This document shows, one piece after another, positions 18,170 through 20,945 of a stretch of DNA of 20,945 nt; the first letter of the stretch is position 1; each line of letters begins with the position of its first letter. The notes beneath the pieces are model-generated. The model searched no databases, had not been told where the DNA came from, and saw nothing but the letters and a program-made list of their open reading frames with translations. The DNA lies in NCBI GenBank assembly GCA_964567435.1, contig CAZMMQ010000069.1, positions 1 through 20,945 of the forward strand, in the 5' to 3' direction. The position numbers and the translations under genes are program-made. The stretch is from RFSX01 sp964567435. GTDB lineage: Bacteria > Bacteroidota > Bacteroidia > Chitinophagales > Saprospiraceae.

Positions 18170-19294
18170 TTAATCTCCATCATTGGAGCCGTCTGCATCC
18201 TGCACATTGAGGACTGGAAATAAATCAGATTTATATAAAGTCACTAGGGCTTGGATACTATTATATAAGTTCTCATCTCCAAGAATGGATTCTCTGTTGT
18301 CTATTTGATTATAAATTTCTTCGTACTGTGCTTTGATATCCACATCCAAAGATGCTTGGTCGATGTCTAATAACAAATCTTCATATCCTATACCATTACC
18401 AGAGCTTCCAGTACCTAAGTAGATGTCTTCCATCTCTTCTATTGCTGCTCTTACGAATGACAGAGCAGTAGCATCATTACCATTAGATATAGACTGATAA
18501 TAGGCTTCTATCTTAGTACTATCAGGAGCAAATGGTGTATCATTAGGCCCAAGCCTACCAATAGGAATACCTACTTTATTCTCTCTTACATGCTCTTCGT
18601 AATAGAACATAATTTCATTGAGTTGAACACTCACGGAACTGCCGAGTTGTACACCGCCATTATTGATAAAACTCTCTCTGAGACTACCAGTCCAACCCTC
18701 TACATTTAAATCTGCTCTTTGTTTCATTGCCCTCGTCAATTCTAAAAGAAACGTCGCTGTCTTGGGCGAATCTGAAAAGGTAGTTATGGGGTCAGCAAAA
18801 CCATATAGTAAGTAATCCATTGCTGGAAATCCATTGGCTCGCCGCTGCATTGCACTATTAAAATTATATGCTTCAGTATCTATAAAATCTTCTAGAAAGG
18901 CTATGTCTACAGGATAAAGGTTGGTCGTATTGACAAAATCCAGATTCGCTGTGGCAAAATAATTATGTACTGCTGCTGCTTGATAAGCTAGATTGGTTTC
19001 TAAGTAAGTGGCTCTCAAGGATTCTAGATTTTCTTGATTGACCTCCTCTACGAAACTTTGCACCGCAGACAAAAGATTCTGCATCCCAGCCTGGTAATTT
19101 TCAGCAGTAGGAATGATAATTTCATTCACTTGATTGGTGAGCAAATTTTCGAAGCTGGATTCAATGCCTGTTGTATCTATTGGTTCAACTGGTGGCATAG
19201 GCATCATTTCAGATTCACTTGTACATGATGCGATTACAACTATGAAAACGACGAAGGGCAGAATATCTCTATAGGAAAGTTTCGTGGCTTTCAT
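18170..19294 (-). CDS. Imelysin-like lipoprotein (iron-regulated, IPPA-type)
   Basis: A 374-aa predicted lipoprotein. The signal sequence ends in a lipobox, IASC, with Cys24 as the lipidated residue. An acidic and Pro-rich linker follows, then the all-helical imelysin domain from about residue 46 to 365. Imelysin-like proteins are implicated in iron or heme uptake at the cell envelope; the canonical family carries GxHxxE. Here the matching segment is GFPAMDYLLYG at 155-165, with Pro in place of His and Asp in place of Glu. That resembles the IPPA-type subgroup and argues against the peptidase-like or metal site. The C-terminal tail is acidic (DADGSNDGD). It starts with ATG 9 bp after the DUF4856 stop, so the two are surely co-transcribed. 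It probably binds or delivers the ligand imported by the TonB receptor encoded further downstream. Confidence 0.88.
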   Translation of the reverse strand: MKATKLSYRDILPFVVFIVVIASCTSESEMMPMPPVEPIDTTGIESSFENLLTNQVNEIIIPTAENYQAGMQNLLSAVQSFVEEVNQENLESLRATYLETNLAYQAAAVHNYFATANLDFVNTTNLYPVDIAFLEDFIDTEAYNFNSAMQRRANGFPAMDYLLYGFADPITTFSDSPKTATFLLELTRAMKQRADLNVEGWTGSLRESFINNGGVQLGSSVSVQLNEIMFYYEEHVRENKVGIPIGRLGPNDTPFAPDSTKIEAYYQSISNGNDATALSFVRAAIEEMEDIYLGTGSSGNGIGYEDLLLDIDQASLDVDIKAQYEEIYNQIDNRESILGDENLYNSIQALVTLYKSDLFPVLNVQDADGSNDGD

Positions 19295-19303
19295 CGTAGA
19301 GGA

Positions 19304-20617
19304 TTAGAATGGTACATTGATAAATCCTGGGAAAACACTATTTAATTCTTGTCTGGCAGCTTCCATTTGCTCATCTGTGACTTCCCAAAGGTTGATATCA
19401 TAGATGCCTGATAATGTGCTATTATTAGCTGGCCAACCTATTTCTTCAAGTACATCGTAGGCTTCCGTTTCACTTATTCTACCTTCACTATTACATGACA
19501 GAGAATAAATAAACCCATAAGCTTCAGACAAGTGGTGTAACTTATCAGCGTCTGTGATGTCAGCTATCGCTAAGTTCAAGTAATGAAATGCTGCTGCAGC
19601 CAGTCCGGCTTCTACATAGAGTTTGATATCTTGTCTGCATGCTTCAAGAGCAGCTTCATTAGTCGTTTCATCTTCAGGTCCAAAGCTCTCACCCGCTTTC
19701 AGAATTGTCCTACCTAGGATGAAGGCTTCCATAATTCTTTCAGCGAAGTTGATGCCGAATGCCTCCTCTGCTTCATCACTAAAGTCAAAGATGTAGTTTG
19801 CTATGAAGTTTCCATCACCATTGGAGGTATTCTCTAGGTTAGGGTAAGTCATCGGATTAGCGCCAAAGTATCCGAAAGCTTCGTCCCATCTGTGCTGTCT
19901 GTCTGTACCTTGATCTGCATAATTTGAGCCAGCAGCTGCTTCGTTATTGCCCGCTGGATTGTCAGGACCTGACTGTGATGGTCTTAGGTAATCGTCAACC
20001 ATCTGATCGTACATCAATGGCCCATAAAGACCTTTTTCTAATATCTGAGCATACTCCAATCCATTAGCACTGACGTGTCTTCTGGTACTACCTGTAGTTA
20101 TTATTCCTGCTGTACCATTTGACGCAATAACATTATAATTCTGACTTGATTGAACCAGTCTAATTGCCAATTCTCCAAAGGCATCTGCTACAGCAGTATC
20201 CCCATTATCAAAATTTAACTCATCTATCTTAGTCCGGATATCAGAGTTGCCCATCGCTTCTGGCATGGTGAACTGATCTCTATTTTCATTACTTAGTGCT
20301 GCTGAGATATCCAAAGTGATAGGCTCATCTCTGCTTACAGATACTATTTCTTTAAGTTGAGCAATTCTTCTCACTTGACCATTGAAGGCTGCTGGAGCCA
20401 ATGACCCCTCAAAATCATAGAAGGAAGGCAGTTCTAGGCCTCCTAGATTCACTGGTCCAAATACATCTAAGTGACTTGTTAAGAACCCAATATCTGTATC
20501 AGTTTCGCAATCGAATCCAGGGGGTAGGCCAAGATCATCACAAGAATTGTCTTCACAGGAAGTGAATAACACTATATACAATGTGAAAATGAGTAGTACA
20601 GGTAAGGAATTTTTCAA
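19304..20617 (-). CDS. DUF4856-family lipoprotein
   Basis: A 437-aa predicted lipoprotein with a typical signal sequence and lipobox LFTSC (Cys21), followed by a Cys- and Asp-containing linker (CEDNSCDD). The domain from about residue 60 to 430 is mostly helical, with conserved-looking blocks QHRWDEAFGYFGANP (241-255), EEAFGINFAERIMEAFILGR (284-303) and KLHHLSEAYGFIYSLSC (359-375). I recognise it as DUF4856; the domain has no assigned reaction. In other Bacteroidota I recall it next to imelysin and TonB receptor genes, as here, so a role in metal acquisition at the outer membrane is a context inference. The start is TTG at 20617 because the signal peptide begins there and no ATG lies nearby. 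It is the first gene of the - strand cluster. Confidence 0.85.
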   Translation of the reverse strand: MKNSLPVLLIFTLYIVLFTSCEDNSCDDLGLPPGFDCETDTDIGFLTSHLDVFGPVNLGGLELPSFYDFEGSLAPAAFNGQVRRIAQLKEIVSVSRDEPITLDISAALSNENRDQFTMPEAMGNSDIRTKIDELNFDNGDTAVADAFGELAIRLVQSSQNYNVIASNGTAGIITTGSTRRHVSANGLEYAQILEKGLYGPLMYDQMVDDYLRPSQSGPDNPAGNNEAAAGSNYADQGTDRQHRWDEAFGYFGANPMTYPNLENTSNGDGNFIANYIFDFSDEAEEAFGINFAERIMEAFILGRTILKAGESFGPEDETTNEAALEACRQDIKLYVEAGLAAAAFHYLNLAIADITDADKLHHLSEAYGFIYSLSCNSEGRISETEAYDVLEEIGWPANNSTLSGIYDINLWEVTDEQMEAARQELNSVFPGFINVPF

Positions 20618-20721
20618 TTTCAGATTCTATCTTATCGGTTCAAAATTTGAAAGAAAATAGCCCATCTGATATCGAATCAGGCATTACATATTCTTATTTG
20701 GACTAAATCTTAATAACGACT

Positions 20722-20729
20722 CAAATATA
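20722..20729 (-). promoter_or_regulatory. -7-like element for the DUF4856 operon
   Basis: On the - strand this reads TATATTTG, an exact TAnnTTTG match, about 105 bp upstream of the DUF4856 start. No clear TTG stands 17-23 bp further upstream, so the -33 element is weak or absent, as at regulated promoters. It is the best promoter candidate for the whole minus-strand cluster. Confidence 0.4.
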
Positions 20730-20836
20730 GAGCATGATTGAATATCTTGTATATGAAAAATTAACTTTTCTCTGATTATTTCTAAAATCTCATTGAAGAA
20801 GCAGAAATCCATTGTCTATCTGGCTTTTAGGCTAAT

Positions 20837-20899
20837 GCTATATGACGGATCTGCGATAGGCGGCTGTACGAAGTATGCCGTCCTATCGCTTGTTATAGC
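20837..20899 (-). repeat. 63-nt bulged hairpin, possibly a degenerate attC-like site
   Basis: Nested pairing: GCTATA (20837-20842) with TATAGC (20894-20899); GCGATAGG (20853-20860) with CCTATCGC (20882-20889); CGGC (20861-20864) with GCCG (20877-20880), with T20881 bulged out; and TAC/GTA near the tip. On the - strand it begins CTATAACAA and ends GTCATATAG. Outer box, unpaired spacer, inner box with one extra-helical base and a terminal loop resemble an integron attC fold, but the right outer box has two extra bases relative to GTTATAG. A structured RNA or mobile-element end is equally possible. Confidence 0.45.
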
Positions 20900-20905
20900 T
20901 CGTAC

Positions 20906-20937
20906 TTGATTCACACTGTTTCGTATGGTTGAATCAA
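20906..20937. repeat. 8-bp inverted repeat at the window edge
   Basis: TTGATTCA at 20906-20913 and TGAATCAA at 20930-20937 are perfect inverted copies separated by 16 bp. It has no T-run, so it is not an obvious terminator. It lies 6 bp beyond the larger hairpin and may belong to the same element or be an operator of the next gene. Confidence 0.4.
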
Positions 20938-20945
20938 TATGTCTG

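Larger units (their letters stand above)
20618..20945. other. Non-coding right edge, promoter region plus inverted repeats
   Basis: No coding region could be supported in these 328 bp on either strand. The part nearest the DUF4856 gene is AT-rich leader and promoter DNA, with a short CTGAT/ATCAG hairpin at 20666-20680. From 20837 onward base composition becomes more GC-rich and two inverted repeats follow, listed separately. The gene to the right is not visible. Confidence 0.7.

Overview
The window looks like the chromosome of a Bacteroidota bacterium, most likely an environmental, gliding or Saprospiraceae-like lineage. The evidence is an intact sprA, a protein with a type B type IX secretion (T9SS) C-terminal domain, a TonB-dependent receptor with a CarboxypepD_reg-like N-terminal extension, AT-rich DNA, TAnnTTTG-type promoter elements and weak or absent Shine-Dalgarno sequences. 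Species cannot be read from the sequence.

Left part, + strand (1-9804): a terminator of an off-window gene, then ruvA (Holliday junction branch migration), the giant sprA (T9SS outer-membrane translocon, 2582 aa) closed by a strong hairpin terminator, and a membrane-anchored alpha/beta hydrolase. The ruvA-sprA order is one I recall from other Bacteroidota.

Right part, - strand (9839-20617), transcribed right to left: DUF4856 lipoprotein, imelysin-like lipoprotein (9-bp gap), a 160-bp gap with an imperfect hairpin, a 10-TM PF11449-type metal exporter, an HTTM/vitamin K-dependent gamma-carboxylase homologue (1-nt overlap), a TonB-dependent receptor (4-nt overlap), then a 100-bp gap with a perfect palindrome and a secreted protein with ten 51-residue repeats and a T9SS sorting domain. 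The tight junctions suggest one or two operons. DUF4856, imelysin and TonB receptor look like a surface and periplasmic metal-acquisition module. The exporter would balance the inner membrane. The carboxylase homologue is the surprise: it keeps residues that align with the active-site Lys and His of human GGCX, and its homology continues into the lumenal domain. The most interesting hypothesis here is a metal-uptake locus that modifies its own surface proteins by glutamate gamma-carboxylation.

The right edge (20618-20945) has no gene. It holds a -7-like promoter element for the minus-strand operon, a 63-nt bulged hairpin resembling a degenerate integron attC site, and a second 8-bp inverted repeat. 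No tRNA, rRNA, CRISPR array, transposase or integrase gene is visible in the window.
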